A stretch of 60,565 bases of DNA from an uncultured beta proteobacterium (GTDB lineage Bacteria > Pseudomonadota > Gammaproteobacteria > Burkholderiales > Burkholderiaceae), in assembly GCA_903900805.1 (NCBI GenBank), contig CAIUOP010000030.1, positions 1 through 60,565 on the forward strand. The letters are read 5' to 3'. Below the pieces are notes generated by a model. It saw only the letters and a list, made by a program, of their open reading frames with translations, had not been told where the DNA came from and made no database searches. Below, in pieces: positions 17,106 through 25,241 of this stretch (position 1 is its first letter; each line of letters opens with the position of its first letter). The translations under genes were made by a program, and so were the position numbers.

Positions 17106-17864
17106 CTAGCGCTTCTCAAGCAATGATAAAAACTCACGGCGTAAATTGGGATCTTTTAAGAATGCGCCACGCATGACGCTATTGACCATCTTGGAGTCGC
17201 GATCTTTTACACCACGCCACTGCATACAGAAGTGATCGGCATCCATCACGATGGCTACACCAGTCGGCTTCATTTTTTTCTCAAACATATCAGCTAATTC
17301 CACTACAGCTTCTTCCTGAATTTGCGGTCTACACATTACCCACTCAGTGAGCCTAGAGTATTTAGATAAACCAATCAGTGCTGACTCTTTGCTAGGCAAG
17401 ACACCAATCCAAATACGGCCCATGATTGGGCAAAGGTGATGAGAGCAAGCGCTGCGCACAGTAATAGGACCAATAATCATGAGCTCATTTAAATGGCTCA
17501 CATTCGGAAACTTGGTCATGGTGGGCTGTTCTACATAGCGGCCATTAAAGACTTCTTGCACATACATCTTGGCAACACGTCTGCAAGTATCTTGAGTGTT
17601 GTGATCACTTTTTGTATCAATCACCAAACTCTCGAGTACTTGTTGCATCTTCTGTGCAACCTCATCGACTAAACCTTCTAACTCACCCGGCTTAATAAAT
17701 GCAGCAATATTATCGTTTGCATGAAAGCGTACCTTTTGCGCTTCAATGCGGCGACGAATGATGACCGATAGCGGTGTGCCAGCATCCTCTTTTTTTGAAG
17801 CTACTTTTTTGACTGCTGCTTTTTTAGCAGGGGTTTTAGTACTAGGTACTTTTTTAGTTGGCAT
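17106..17864 (-). CDS. folE: GTP cyclohydrolase I
   Basis: A 252-aa enzyme that makes dihydroneopterin triphosphate from GTP for folate synthesis. The zinc site is seen in RSACSHHLCP and the second zinc Cys in DHFCMQWRG; the substrate loop GLSKYSRL is intact. The family core is about 185-220 aa. This protein has an extra ~30-residue N-terminal tail dominated by Lys, Ala and Pro (KTPAKKAAVKKVASKKE), probably disordered. The Shine-Dalgarno is weak. The enzyme is cytoplasmic and forms a decamer in characterised relatives. Confidence 0.94.
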   Translation of the reverse strand: MPTKKVPSTKTPAKKAAVKKVASKKEDAGTPLSVIIRRRIEAQKVRFHANDNIAAFIKPGELEGLVDEVAQKMQQVLESLVIDTKSDHNTQDTCRRVAKMYVQEVFNGRYVEQPTMTKFPNVSHLNELMIIGPITVRSACSHHLCPIMGRIWIGVLPSKESALIGLSKYSRLTEWVMCRPQIQEEAVVELADMFEKKMKPTGVAIVMDADHFCMQWRGVKDRDSKMVNSVMRGAFLKDPNLRREFLSLLEKR

Positions 17865-17900
17865 AGGGAGTAATGTGTCTCAGTGTAGTAATGGTGAAAT

Positions 17901-18272
17901 TCAAATCTGGCAGAAGATCGCTATCACGCAAATGAGTCCAATTGACCAAACAATTGTTCGGGTTGTTGGCCAATTGGCAAGGTAGCAAATTAAAAAAGCG
18001 ATGCGCGCTACCACAAAACCCAGTGCTAATAAATCAATTCTGGTTTGGGGTGCATTGTTGATGCTGGCGATGATGACTGCTGCAAAAAAGAGTGGCAAGG
18101 ATTCAAAAAGGTTGGCTTGTGCAGCATTGGCTCTTGCTCTAAACCCGGTTTGCTTGGCCAGCCATTGCCTTGGCATGCTGTTGTCGTAATTCTCAAAGCC
18201 TTTTTTAGCAATGCCCGCAGCAACATAAGGAAACAGTCCCATAAAAAGAAGGCAGGCGTAGGCAATCGTCAT
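17901..18272 (-). CDS. MAPEG-family membrane protein
   Basis: A 123-aa protein with four predicted membrane helices and the family motif region RANAAQANLFESLPLF, where the conserved Glu of MAPEG glutathione-dependent enzymes lies. Bacterial members of this size are mostly uncharacterised; eukaryotic relatives are microsomal glutathione transferases. It lies between folE and plsY on the same strand, five bases after plsY. Role not predictable from context. Confidence 0.8.
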   Translation of the reverse strand: MTIAYACLLFMGLFPYVAAGIAKKGFENYDNSMPRQWLAKQTGFRARANAAQANLFESLPLFFAAVIIASINNAPQTRIDLLALGFVVARIAFLICYLANWPTTRTIVWSIGLICVIAIFCQI

Positions 18273-18277
18273 GATCT

Positions 18278-18919
18278 TTATTTGGCTTTCTGTGGATCTT
18301 TTTTAGAGCCAATACGACTCTCAGTGCCATTGATTAAATTGCGAATATTGCTGCGGTGACGCCAAACTAGAAGAAGGCACACTGCGAGAAGCGCAATACC
18401 CATGGGTTGAAAGCCAAACAAAAATACAAAATAGAGAGGTCCAAAGATAGCTGCAGCAATCGCTGCTAAGGATGAGTAGCGTAAAAATACAGCCACGATG
18501 ATCCAGGTGCTCAGTGTAGCTAAACCCAAAATGACATTCACACCAAATAGAATTCCGCAGGCTGTTGCGACACCTTTGCCACCTTTAAAGCCATGGAAGA
18601 TCGGAAAGAGGTGCCCCAAAAATACCGCGAGTACAACACCACATAAAACCCAAGAACTCAATGTTGAAGTTAAAGAGGTATCACCTAACAACACTCTTGC
18701 TAGCATCACCGCAAGGTAACCCTTGAGTGCATCACCAATAAAGGTCAGCGCTGCGGCTAATTTATTTCCAGTACGTAGCACATTGGTTGCGCCGGGATTA
18801 CCAGACCCATAAGTGTGAGGATCAGGCAAACGCATGCATTTACTCACCACCACCGCAAATGAGATAGAGCCGATGAGATAAGCAATCGGAATAAGCAAGA
18901 TGTCTGGATCAAACGTCAT
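18278..18919 (-). CDS. plsY: Acyl-phosphate glycerol-3-phosphate acyltransferase
   Basis: A 213-aa polytopic inner-membrane enzyme that acylates glycerol 3-phosphate with acyl phosphate to give lysophosphatidate. Three conserved motifs are visible: the N-terminal [11 protein letters not shown], the [14 protein letters not shown] motif, and [17 protein letters not shown]. Length fits the family (about 200 aa). The C-terminus carries a basic tail typical of PlsY. It ends five bases before the MAPEG gene. Confidence 0.94.
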   Translation of the reverse strand: MTFDPDILLIPIAYLIGSISFAVVVSKCMRLPDPHTYGSGNPGATNVLRTGNKLAAALTFIGDALKGYLAVMLARVLLGDTSLTSTLSSWVLCGVVLAVFLGHLFPIFHGFKGGKGVATACGILFGVNVILGLATLSTWIIVAVFLRYSSLAAIAAAIFGPLYFVFLFGFQPMGIALLAVCLLLVWRHRSNIRNLINGTESRIGSKKDPQKAK

Positions 18920-18959
18920 AGCGCTATCTTAAACACTTATTGAAAGAGAGATTTTTGTT

Positions 18960-19883
18960 TTATGAGCCACGAGGGTGATGCTGTTGATGAATTGATTTGA
19001 GACGCTCCCTAGCAACGTGGGTGTAGATCTGGGTAGTCGATATATCTGCATGCCCTAAGAGCAGCTGCACTACCCTTAAATCAGCTCCATGATTGAGTAA
19101 ATGGGTTGCAAAAGCATGGCGCAGTGTATGGGGGGATAAAGTAACAGGGATATTGGCTAATGTCGCATAACGCTTGATCAAAGCCCAAAATGCCTGACGA
19201 GTTAAACCGGTACCGGTATGGCGCCCAACAAAAACAGCATCGGTGGTTTTTCCTTCAAGCAGTGGAGTTCTGGCATCTGCAAGGTATCTTCTAAGCCACT
19301 GCCCTGCCTCACCCCCAAATGGCACGAGTCGCTCTTTACCACCTTTGCCATTGACCACGCGCACGATGCCCTCATTTAATCCCAGCGCTACGGTTTTAAG
19401 AGAAACGATTTCAGAAACGCGTAGGCCACTTGCGTACATCAGCTCTAACATAGTGCGATCACGTAGCCCTAGTGGTGTTTCAACATCAGGAGCATTGAGT
19501 AATGCCGTGACTTGATCTTCACTGAGCGTTTTCGGAAAACGCAGCGCTTGCTTGGCAGCACGCAGACCAATACAGGGATCATTCTTCACTAAATTGATGC
19601 GCAAGGCATGCCGATAAAAACGCTTAAAGACAGTTAAGCGGCGATTAGCAGTAGTGGCCTTGTCAGCACGGTGATAGGCAATATAGGCTGTGAGATCTTT
19701 TTCTGTCACAGCATATAAATCAGATTGATTAGTTTTATAGAGCCACTGGGCTAGTAGCAATAAGTCTCTTCGGTATGCAGACAGACTATTCTGCGCCAGG
19801 CCGTCTTCTAGCCAGCAAGCATCGCAAAAGCGCTCAATGGCTTCTTGGCTCATCACAGAGATTGGGGGTACATTCTTTGTCAT
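18960..19883 (-). CDS. xerD: Site-specific tyrosine recombinase XerD
   Basis: A 307-aa tyrosine recombinase. The N-terminal SAM-like DNA-binding domain is followed by a catalytic domain with Arg in SGLRVSEIV, HTLRHAFATHLL (His and Arg), a His in LGHADISTTQIYTH and the nucleophilic Tyr in that last motif. Length and motif spacing match XerD (about 300 aa), which with XerC resolves chromosome dimers at dif. It stands alone between plsY and a toxin-antitoxin module; no mobile-element boundary is seen, so it is probably the chromosomal recombinase rather than a phage integrase. Confidence 0.9.
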   Translation of the reverse strand: MTKNVPPISVMSQEAIERFCDACWLEDGLAQNSLSAYRRDLLLLAQWLYKTNQSDLYAVTEKDLTAYIAYHRADKATTANRRLTVFKRFYRHALRINLVKNDPCIGLRAAKQALRFPKTLSEDQVTALLNAPDVETPLGLRDRTMLELMYASGLRVSEIVSLKTVALGLNEGIVRVVNGKGGKERLVPFGGEAGQWLRRYLADARTPLLEGKTTDAVFVGRHTGTGLTRQAFWALIKRYATLANIPVTLSPHTLRHAFATHLLNHGADLRVVQLLLGHADISTTQIYTHVARERLKSIHQQHHPRGS

Positions 19884-19957
19884 AAAACTTTAGATTTAAT
19901 GGGTATCCGTAAATTATTGTTGATTTGGATATCTCCAGAGCATCTATCTTTGTCAGT

Positions 19958-20371
19958 CTATCGGCTTAATACTGCTCGATAAGCCGCTTCAACAGCGCGA
20001 AGAATGGTTGCATGCAAAGTGCCTAGCTTGGGTGTATTGCCATGAGGGCTTCTGGCGGGCACTTTGAAGTAGCGCTCAGACCACGGCAGATCCACAATCA
20101 CCTTGAAATCAAACTTTGTATCGTAAGCTAATCCAGCGAGCGCATAAGCGGCTGGATTCTTAGTCTTAGTTATTGCCACCTCGCCAGCTTTTAGTCTGGT
20201 CAGATTCTGGGATGTACCATATACCACGCTGACCTGATTGCCATCCTCCCGACGCTCAACACTCAGGACTATGGCTGGCCTAGGTTTGGGTCCTGGCTCA
20301 CTATTGGGAACTTCTGGAAACAAGCACCAAACGATATCGCCAGGTGCGGGCAGCATCCAAGTCTGACTCAT
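19958..20371 (-). CDS. PemK/MazF-like toxin
   Basis: A 137-aa protein whose N-terminus, PGDIVWCLFPEV followed by KPRPAIVLS, matches the SH3-barrel core of PemK/MazF endoribonuclease toxins, including the proline-arginine-proline element. Its ATG overlaps the stop of the antitoxin by four bases (ATGA), the classical arrangement with the antitoxin first. The C-terminal half is longer than in MazF and less conserved. RNase activity is expected from the family but not shown here. Confidence 0.7.
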   Translation of the reverse strand: MSQTWMLPAPGDIVWCLFPEVPNSEPGPKPRPAIVLSVERREDGNQVSVVYGTSQNLTRLKAGEVAITKTKNPAAYALAGLAYDTKFDFKVIVDLPWSERYFKVPARSPHGNTPKLGTLHATILRAVEAAYRAVLSR

Positions 20372-20649
20372 GTAAATAATGCGTCGCGTGCAAGCAGTTT
20401 GCCTTTTGGTAAGCGCTTTGCTACATCCTTCCGTAAGGCCAAAACTTGTTTTGCTGTCAGCGGACCATCATCAGGAGCATAAGACGGTAAAACATCAGTA
20501 GCAAATTTTGACAAGGCCATATGGATAACCTGTGTTTCATTTACATCGAGTTCTTTAGCAATTGCTTTAACCGTTGTTCGAGTCACGCCAAATTGGGTGT
20601 CTTTAGAACGGAATTTGACCAACAGATTTTCGTTTGAAGCTCTCATCAT
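20368..20649 (-). CDS. Antitoxin of the PemK/MazF-like module
   Basis: A 93-aa protein with an N-terminal region reminiscent of ribbon-helix-helix antitoxins (KAIAKELDVNETQVIHMALSKF, residues about 28-49) and a Lys/Arg-rich C-terminus for toxin binding. It starts MMRASNE behind a GAGGTG Shine-Dalgarno; a second ATG lies one codon downstream. It is the first gene of the pair with the toxin at 19958-20371, and should repress the shared promoter. Named by position; the family match is moderate. Confidence 0.65.
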   Translation of the reverse strand: MMRASNENLLVKFRSKDTQFGVTRTTVKAIAKELDVNETQVIHMALSKFATDVLPSYAPDDGPLTAKQVLALRKDVAKRLPKGKLLARDALFT

Positions 20650-20665
20650 GGCACCTCGTTTATAT

Positions 20666-20694
20666 ATATAAAGTATATACTATTTTTGGTGCAA
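20666..20694 (-). promoter_or_regulatory. Promoter and operator of the PemK/MazF-like module
   Basis: Minus-strand TTGCAC (20694-20689) lies 17 bases before TTATAT (20671-20666). The 10-base perfect palindrome AGTATATACT (20672-20681) occupies the spacer next to the -10, where an autorepressing antitoxin would bind. The surrounding TATATA-rich stretch would melt easily. Inferred from sequence only. Confidence 0.45.
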
Positions 20695-20731
20695 GCGCAA
20701 CCTTTACGCCCTTAATTAAACAAATCAAGCT

Positions 20732-20914
20732 CTATGTGAATTTTCCAATTACACCATCTTGAGGCTTAATAGTCGCAATATGGGGTCTTAGATTTGGTAA
20801 TGCTGCCCTAAATACTTTATTTAAATCAAAATAGTCAGAGGCATCATGGATTTCCCAAAACCTTCTCTCATCAAGCTCTGATTGAAATATAGGAATGGGT
20901 TTAAGTGTTTTCAT
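20732..20914 (-). pseudogene. Truncated CopG/BrnA-like antitoxin (no toxin partner)
   Basis: A 60-aa product starting MKTLKPIPIFQSE. It matches the conserved N-terminus of CopG/BrnA-type antitoxins, in which KPIPxFxSExEExxFWxxHD and a FPNLKP-like element precede a C-terminal ribbon-helix-helix (ISLRLPxxLL...). Here the first two elements are present (FWEIHDASDYFD and LPNLRP) but the DNA-binding half is missing and the frame ends after IGKFT. No BrnT-like toxin lies next to it. It probably is a relic, although a short functional protein cannot be excluded. The start is the ATG at 20914. Confidence 0.55.
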
Positions 20915-20932
20915 TGCGCCCAAAGCCTCTTC

Positions 20933-21418
20933 TTAGTCACGGAAGTTATTAAAGCCCAATGGCGCTTCAGTAACTTCTTTTTTGAGGAGCGCCATGGTTT
21001 CTTGTAAATCATCCCGCTTGCCACCGGTCACGCGCACTGCATCACCCTGAATACTTGCCTGCACTTTAATCTTGCTATCTTTAATGATACGCACCACTTT
21101 TTTAGATAGGTCTTGAGTAATACCCTTTTGAATCTTCATGGTTTGCTTGCGCTTATCACTGCCGATAGTCTCTTTTTTATCGTCCTTGAGGTAACGTACG
21201 TCCACATTACGCTTGGCCATCTTGCCAAAGAGTACATCGCGTACTTGACCTAATTTAAAGTCATCATCGCCATACAAAATCAGTGTTTCATCTTTTTGCT
21301 CTACGCGACTATCTGAGCCCTTAAAGTCAAAACGATTGCTGATTTCTTTATTGGACTGCTCAATGGCATTTTTCAGTTCCACCATATCGGGTTCACAAAC
21401 TACGTCAAATGAGGGCAT
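20933..21418 (-). CDS. YajQ-family nucleotide-binding protein
   Basis: A 161-aa cytoplasmic protein starting [11 protein letters not shown], the hallmark N-terminus of the YajQ/DUF520 family, with two ferredoxin-like domains and the [19 protein letters not shown] segment typical of the C-terminal half. Members bind nucleotides; one Xanthomonas homologue binds cyclic di-GMP. A GGAG-type site precedes the ATG. Length equals the family norm. The target here is unknown. Confidence 0.92.
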   Translation of the reverse strand: MPSFDVVCEPDMVELKNAIEQSNKEISNRFDFKGSDSRVEQKDETLILYGDDDFKLGQVRDVLFGKMAKRNVDVRYLKDDKKETIGSDKRKQTMKIQKGITQDLSKKVVRIIKDSKIKVQASIQGDAVRVTGGKRDDLQETMALLKKEVTEAPLGFNNFRD

Positions 21419-21521
21419 TTCAAACTCCTTCTCTATTTTTTGGGTGATCTTCTTTAGGCGATCTCATTGCTATTCTGGCAATTATCTGCGGATTTAGCAG
21501 ACATTCGAATAAGATTGTGGC

Positions 21522-22559
21522 ATGAACTCCACCCCCAATGCGCCTGCACCGGCTAAATTGACCCCCCATTTGGGTCTAAAGGGCCGCAATACCTTTGGCC
21601 TGGATGCGGTAGCGGATATTGCGTATGAAATCACCGCCCCAGAGCAAATTAGCGCAGTCATGAGTCAAATTGCACAGCAAAATCTGCCTTGGCGGGTATT
21701 GGGTGGTGGCAGTAATGTGATTTTGCCCAAAGTATTGCCGGGCGCGACCTTGCTAATGAATATCACCGAGCAAGAGATTATTTCTGCTGACCAAAACGCA
21801 ACGGTAATTTCGGTTGGGGCAGGAGTTAACTGGCATGAGTTTGTTGCCTGGACTTTGGAAAATCATTTGCCAGGCCTAGAAAACTTAGCACTCATTCCCG
21901 GAACCGTTGGCGCCGCGCCTATTCAGAATATTGGAGCATATGGCGTTGAGATTGCCCAGTATATTGATAGCATCAATGCTTTTGACGCCCAGACCAATAC
22001 TTTTGCCACTCTTACTAAAGAAGATTGTCAATTCGCCTATCGTGATAGCTACTTTAAGAAACATCCCCAACGCTTTATCGTAAGCAATGTCATCTTTAGT
22101 ATTCCTAAAGTGTGGCAAGCAAAAATTCATTACGCAGATTTAGCAAAGCAGTTTGAAGGCAATCCAAACCCGACTGCAGAAGAAATCTTTCTAGCAGTGT
22201 GCAAAATTCGGACCCATAAATTACCCGACCCCAAGGTGATTGGTAATGCAGGTAGCTTTTTTCAGAACCCCATCGTTCCTAATGAGCAATACGAAACGCT
22301 TCTCAAGAAATATGCTGGTTTAGTGTCTTATCCAGATGCCCCCGGGAAGCGCAAACTGGCGGCCGGCTGGATGATTGATCATTGCGGCTTTAAAGGTCAG
22401 CGCATGGGTGAAGTCGGTGTTTATGAAAACCAAGCACTGGTCTTAGTGAATCATGGCAATGGCACTGCGCAAGATGTTTTAGGCCTTGCTAAATGTATTC
22501 AGGATAAAGTGCGTAAAGAGTTTGGTGTGAGCTTAGAGATTGAGCCTAATATTCTCTAA
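21522..22559 (+). CDS. murB: UDP-N-acetylmuramate dehydrogenase
   Basis: A 345-aa FAD enzyme that reduces UDP-GlcNAc-enolpyruvate to UDP-MurNAc for peptidoglycan. The FAD-binding core (LGGGSNVILPK, PGTVGAAPIQNIGAYG), the YRDSYFKK Arg/Tyr region, and the catalytic Ser in GNAGSFFQNP are intact, making it a type I MurB of normal length. It is convergent with xseA downstream and divergent from yajQ upstream; there is 100 bp between the divergent starts. Confidence 0.95.
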   Translation: MNSTPNAPAPAKLTPHLGLKGRNTFGLDAVADIAYEITAPEQISAVMSQIAQQNLPWRVLGGGSNVILPKVLPGATLLMNITEQEIISADQNATVISVGAGVNWHEFVAWTLENHLPGLENLALIPGTVGAAPIQNIGAYGVEIAQYIDSINAFDAQTNTFATLTKEDCQFAYRDSYFKKHPQRFIVSNVIFSIPKVWQAKIHYADLAKQFEGNPNPTAEEIFLAVCKIRTHKLPDPKVIGNAGSFFQNPIVPNEQYETLLKKYAGLVSYPDAPGKRKLAAGWMIDHCGFKGQRMGEVGVYENQALVLVNHGNGTAQDVLGLAKCIQDKVRKEFGVSLEIEPNIL

Positions 22560-22586
22560 CTTGTAGCGATGATTCTAGTGCTGCGT

Positions 22587-23807
22587 TTATTGTTTTACTT
22601 CTGCGAACTGCACCTCTGCCTGGCCTTCAGCTAGGCGCACCTGAAAGCCTTGCTTGGTATTGAGCTCACTGGGTTTGCGCACTGCATGCAGTTGCTCTTG
22701 GCCCTCATGTTTACTTTTACTCAGAATCACTGCATAACCACGCTCGAGTGTTCTTTGCGGATTCAGCATCTCAATTTGGGATTGGTAATGGGATTGATTG
22801 CGTTTCCAGTTTTCTATTCGTACTGACCATGCTTGATTTAAGCGTTGCTGCCAACTGGTAATTTGTTCGCGCATACGATCGGGGTTGGGTAGTGCGTGAC
22901 TTAATCGTAATGCTAATTGGTCTAGGGTTTGCGCTTCACGCTCTACACGTTGATTGATGCGCTGTAATAAAGCCTGCTTGATTGCATCTAACTCTTGTAG
23001 TAGCTGATCTTTACGTGGGGCTGCTAGCTCAGCCGCGCCCGTTGGGGTTGGCGCTCTCAGGTCTGCCACAAAATCAGCAATCGTGAAATCGGTCTCATGT
23101 CCTACACCACTGACTACCGGAATATTTGAGTTGGCAATTGCGTAAGCGAGCTGCTCATCATTAAATGCCCACAGGTCTTCAATGCTGCCACCACCCCGTA
23201 CCAACAAAATCACATCGACTGCATTTTCTTTGTCAGCCGCTTTCAGTGCGGCAATAATTCCAGCTGGTGCATCAGGCCCTTGTACTAAGGTTGGATAAAT
23301 CACAATCGGAATATGTGGCGCGCGTCTTGCTAATGTCGAGAGAACATCTTTGAGAGCAGCTGCTTGAGGTGAGGTAATGATCCCAATCGATTTAGGATGC
23401 GTTGGAATCTCGCGTTTGCGCTCTTCATCAAACAAGCCTTCTCTAGCTAACTTGGCTTTGAGTTTTAAGAAAGCTTCGTACAAGCCACCCATACCAGCGC
23501 GACGCAAAGTTTGAATGGTTAGTTGGATATCGCCCCTAGGAACATACATTCCTAAATTGGCGCTCACTTCTACCAAATCACCTGACTGCGGCATAAAGCC
23601 CACTTGGCCATTACGGCCCCGAAACATGACGCAGCGAATCTGTCCCTCTTCGTCCTTTAATGAGAAATACCAATGCCCACTGTCATATGCTTTGAAGTTG
23701 GAAATCTCCCCGCTAACCCAAACGGTATCGAAACGGTCTTCCAAAGATTGAGCAATGGCGCGGTTGAGATCGCCAACAGTAAGAATTTCCCTTGATATTT
23801 CCGACAT
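22587..23807 (-). CDS. xseA: Exodeoxyribonuclease VII large subunit
   Basis: A 406-aa protein with an N-terminal OB-fold (LTVGDLNRAIAQSLEDRF ... WVSGEISNF), the catalytic domain with SPQAAALKDV and a VILLVRGGGSIEDLWAFND segment, and the GVGHETDFTIADFVADLRAPTPTGAAEL motif. A coiled-coil follows to the C-terminus. It degrades single-stranded DNA together with XseB, which is not in the window. The start at 23807 gives MSEISREILTV. Length is slightly shorter than the E. coli protein (456) but complete in all motifs. Confidence 0.95.
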   Translation of the reverse strand: MSEISREILTVGDLNRAIAQSLEDRFDTVWVSGEISNFKAYDSGHWYFSLKDEEGQIRCVMFRGRNGQVGFMPQSGDLVEVSANLGMYVPRGDIQLTIQTLRRAGMGGLYEAFLKLKAKLAREGLFDEERKREIPTHPKSIGIITSPQAAALKDVLSTLARRAPHIPIVIYPTLVQGPDAPAGIIAALKAADKENAVDVILLVRGGGSIEDLWAFNDEQLAYAIANSNIPVVSGVGHETDFTIADFVADLRAPTPTGAAELAAPRKDQLLQELDAIKQALLQRINQRVEREAQTLDQLALRLSHALPNPDRMREQITSWQQRLNQAWSVRIENWKRNQSHYQSQIEMLNPQRTLERGYAVILSKSKHEGQEQLHAVRKPSELNTKQGFQVRLAEGQAEVQFAEVKQ

Positions 23808-24121
23808 TTTTTCTCTTTACTCACAGGGCCATCTGGCTTAGACGGCAATAAATATCCACAGAAGCATATTCGCCCTAGGTCTAGTATCTAAAAGTAAGTA
23901 TTTACTGACCCAAAACGTCTCATAAATCCAACAGACTAAAAATAAGTCATTGATTCATATAAGTAATTTTTTTACTTCAGCATCACACTTTTAGGCTGAT
24001 TCCTACCCGCTTTACCAGCAATCAAGGACTTAGAGAGCAATTTCAAAAAAGTTTTGCACAGAGTTATCCACAGGCTAGCTTTCCGAAACAGGCTTCTTAA
24101 TTCAGCTAAAGTACGAAGCTT
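23808..24121. other. Intergenic region xseA/exbB with two DnaA-box-like sites
   Basis: A 314-base gap between the divergent genes xseA and exbB without an open frame worth calling. It is AT-rich in the middle (about 23920-23980). It contains an exact DnaA nonamer TTATCCACA (24064-24072) and an 8-of-9 match ATATCCACA (23852-23860), 200 bases apart on the same strand. No GATC cluster or iteron array is seen, and dnaA is not near, so this is not called an origin. Promoters of the two flanking genes should be here, but no clear consensus pair stood out. Confidence 0.35.
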
Positions 24122-24751
24122 ATGTACTCAATCTTACTATCCGCTGGCTGGCCTATTTGGCCTTTGTTAATTATTTCCATTATTGGCTTAGCGATCGTAT
24201 TAGAGCGTAGCTGCTACCTACGCCAAAGCCATATCTTCCCAAAAAACTGCTTAGAGACTGCTTTTGGCCTTTACAATCAATTACTTAAAGACAATAAGCC
24301 TTCAGATAGCCAAATTAGCGCACTGGCTCAGATATCTCCAGCGACCCCCCTGCTTGCCTGTGTTTTAAAAGAAAAACTGAATGGTAGTAGTTCGGAAGTG
24401 GCTCTAGAAGAGCTCCAAGCGGCTGCACAGATGACTTGGTTTAAGTTGGACCGCTACTTAGGCATTCTGGCAACCATCGCCACCATCGCCCCCTTATTGG
24501 GTTTATTTGGCACCGTGGTTGGCATGATCGAAATCTTTGGTAGTCAAGGGGCCATTAGTGGTGCTGGCAGTCCACAACAATTAGCCCACGGCATTTCAGT
24601 GGCGCTGTACAACACTGCTTTTGGATTACTGATTGCGATTCCTGCACTCGCTGCATGGCGAGGATTAAAAGCGCTTGCCAATCAACGTCAGCGTGAGTGC
24701 GAAGAGTTCACACGCCAGTTATTTAAAAAACTGTATCCAGCAGAGTCTTAA
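24122..24751 (+). CDS. exbB: MotA/TolQ/ExbB proton-channel family protein
   Basis: A 209-aa inner-membrane protein with three membrane segments: an N-terminal one (WPIWPLLIISIIGLAIVL) and two in the C-terminal half. It carries the family signature LATIATIAPLLGLFGTVVGMIE. Paired with exbD directly downstream (one-base ATG overlap), it forms a proton-motive-force channel that energises outer membrane processes. The pair precedes lpxK, as in other Burkholderiales, and is distinct from tolQ/tolR at 30.7 kb. Its partner, TonB or another protein, is not adjacent. Confidence 0.9.
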   Translation: MYSILLSAGWPIWPLLIISIIGLAIVLERSCYLRQSHIFPKNCLETAFGLYNQLLKDNKPSDSQISALAQISPATPLLACVLKEKLNGSSSEVALEELQAAAQMTWFKLDRYLGILATIATIAPLLGLFGTVVGMIEIFGSQGAISGAGSPQQLAHGISVALYNTAFGLLIAIPALAAWRGLKALANQRQRECEEFTRQLFKKLYPAES

Positions 24752-25218
24752 TGAGCTGGTTAAGCCTGCACTCATCCTCTAAGAGAAGTTTTTCTCTCGG
24801 GCCTACCCCTGTTTCCGCTGAACCAGAAATTAATCTCATTCCTTTTATTGATGTCTTGTTAGTAGTGCTGATCTTTTTGATGATCTCCACTACCTTTACA
24901 CGCTATCAAGAATTGGCTATCACTTTGCCAACTGCTAATGGTAGTGAGAGTCAAACAGATAACAAACAAGTGCATATCGCTGTGAGTCGTGATGGCCGCT
25001 TTGCAATCAATGGCAAAGTAATGGATCGCACCCAGCTAAGCGGCGCCTTAATACAACTGAGTAATCAGAGTGGCAGTAATAAAGATGGTATGAGCAACTT
25101 ACAAGTCAATATTGATGCCGATGCGAGAGCGCCACATCAAGCAGTCATGAGCGCTCTAGAAGCCGCACGTGATGCCAGTCTGTCCAATATTGTGTTTAGT
25201 AGCCAAACCAAAAAATAA
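24751..25218 (+). CDS. exbD: ExbD/TolR-family biopolymer transport protein
   Basis: A 155-aa protein with one N-terminal membrane segment at about 28-46 (INLIPFIDVLLVVLIFLMI). It includes the proton-binding Asp of the FIDVLLVVLI motif, followed by a periplasmic domain. The ATG overlaps the exbB stop by one base. It works with ExbB as the channel's second subunit. Length is a little above the usual 140 aa because of a short N-terminal extension. Confidence 0.9.
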   Translation: MSWLSLHSSSKRSFSLGPTPVSAEPEINLIPFIDVLLVVLIFLMISTTFTRYQELAITLPTANGSESQTDNKQVHIAVSRDGRFAINGKVMDRTQLSGALIQLSNQSGSNKDGMSNLQVNIDADARAPHQAVMSALEAARDASLSNIVFSSQTKK

Positions 25219-25241
25219 GCCTTTAGAAAAATACCTTCATC

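Noticed and set aside
18960..19883. Phage or island integrase
   Set aside because: The recombinase matches chromosomal XerD in length and motifs and there is no att repeat, tRNA or phage gene nearby.
23808..24121. Replication origin
   Set aside because: Two DnaA-like nonamers only, no dnaA/dnaN nearby, no repeats; too little for an origin.
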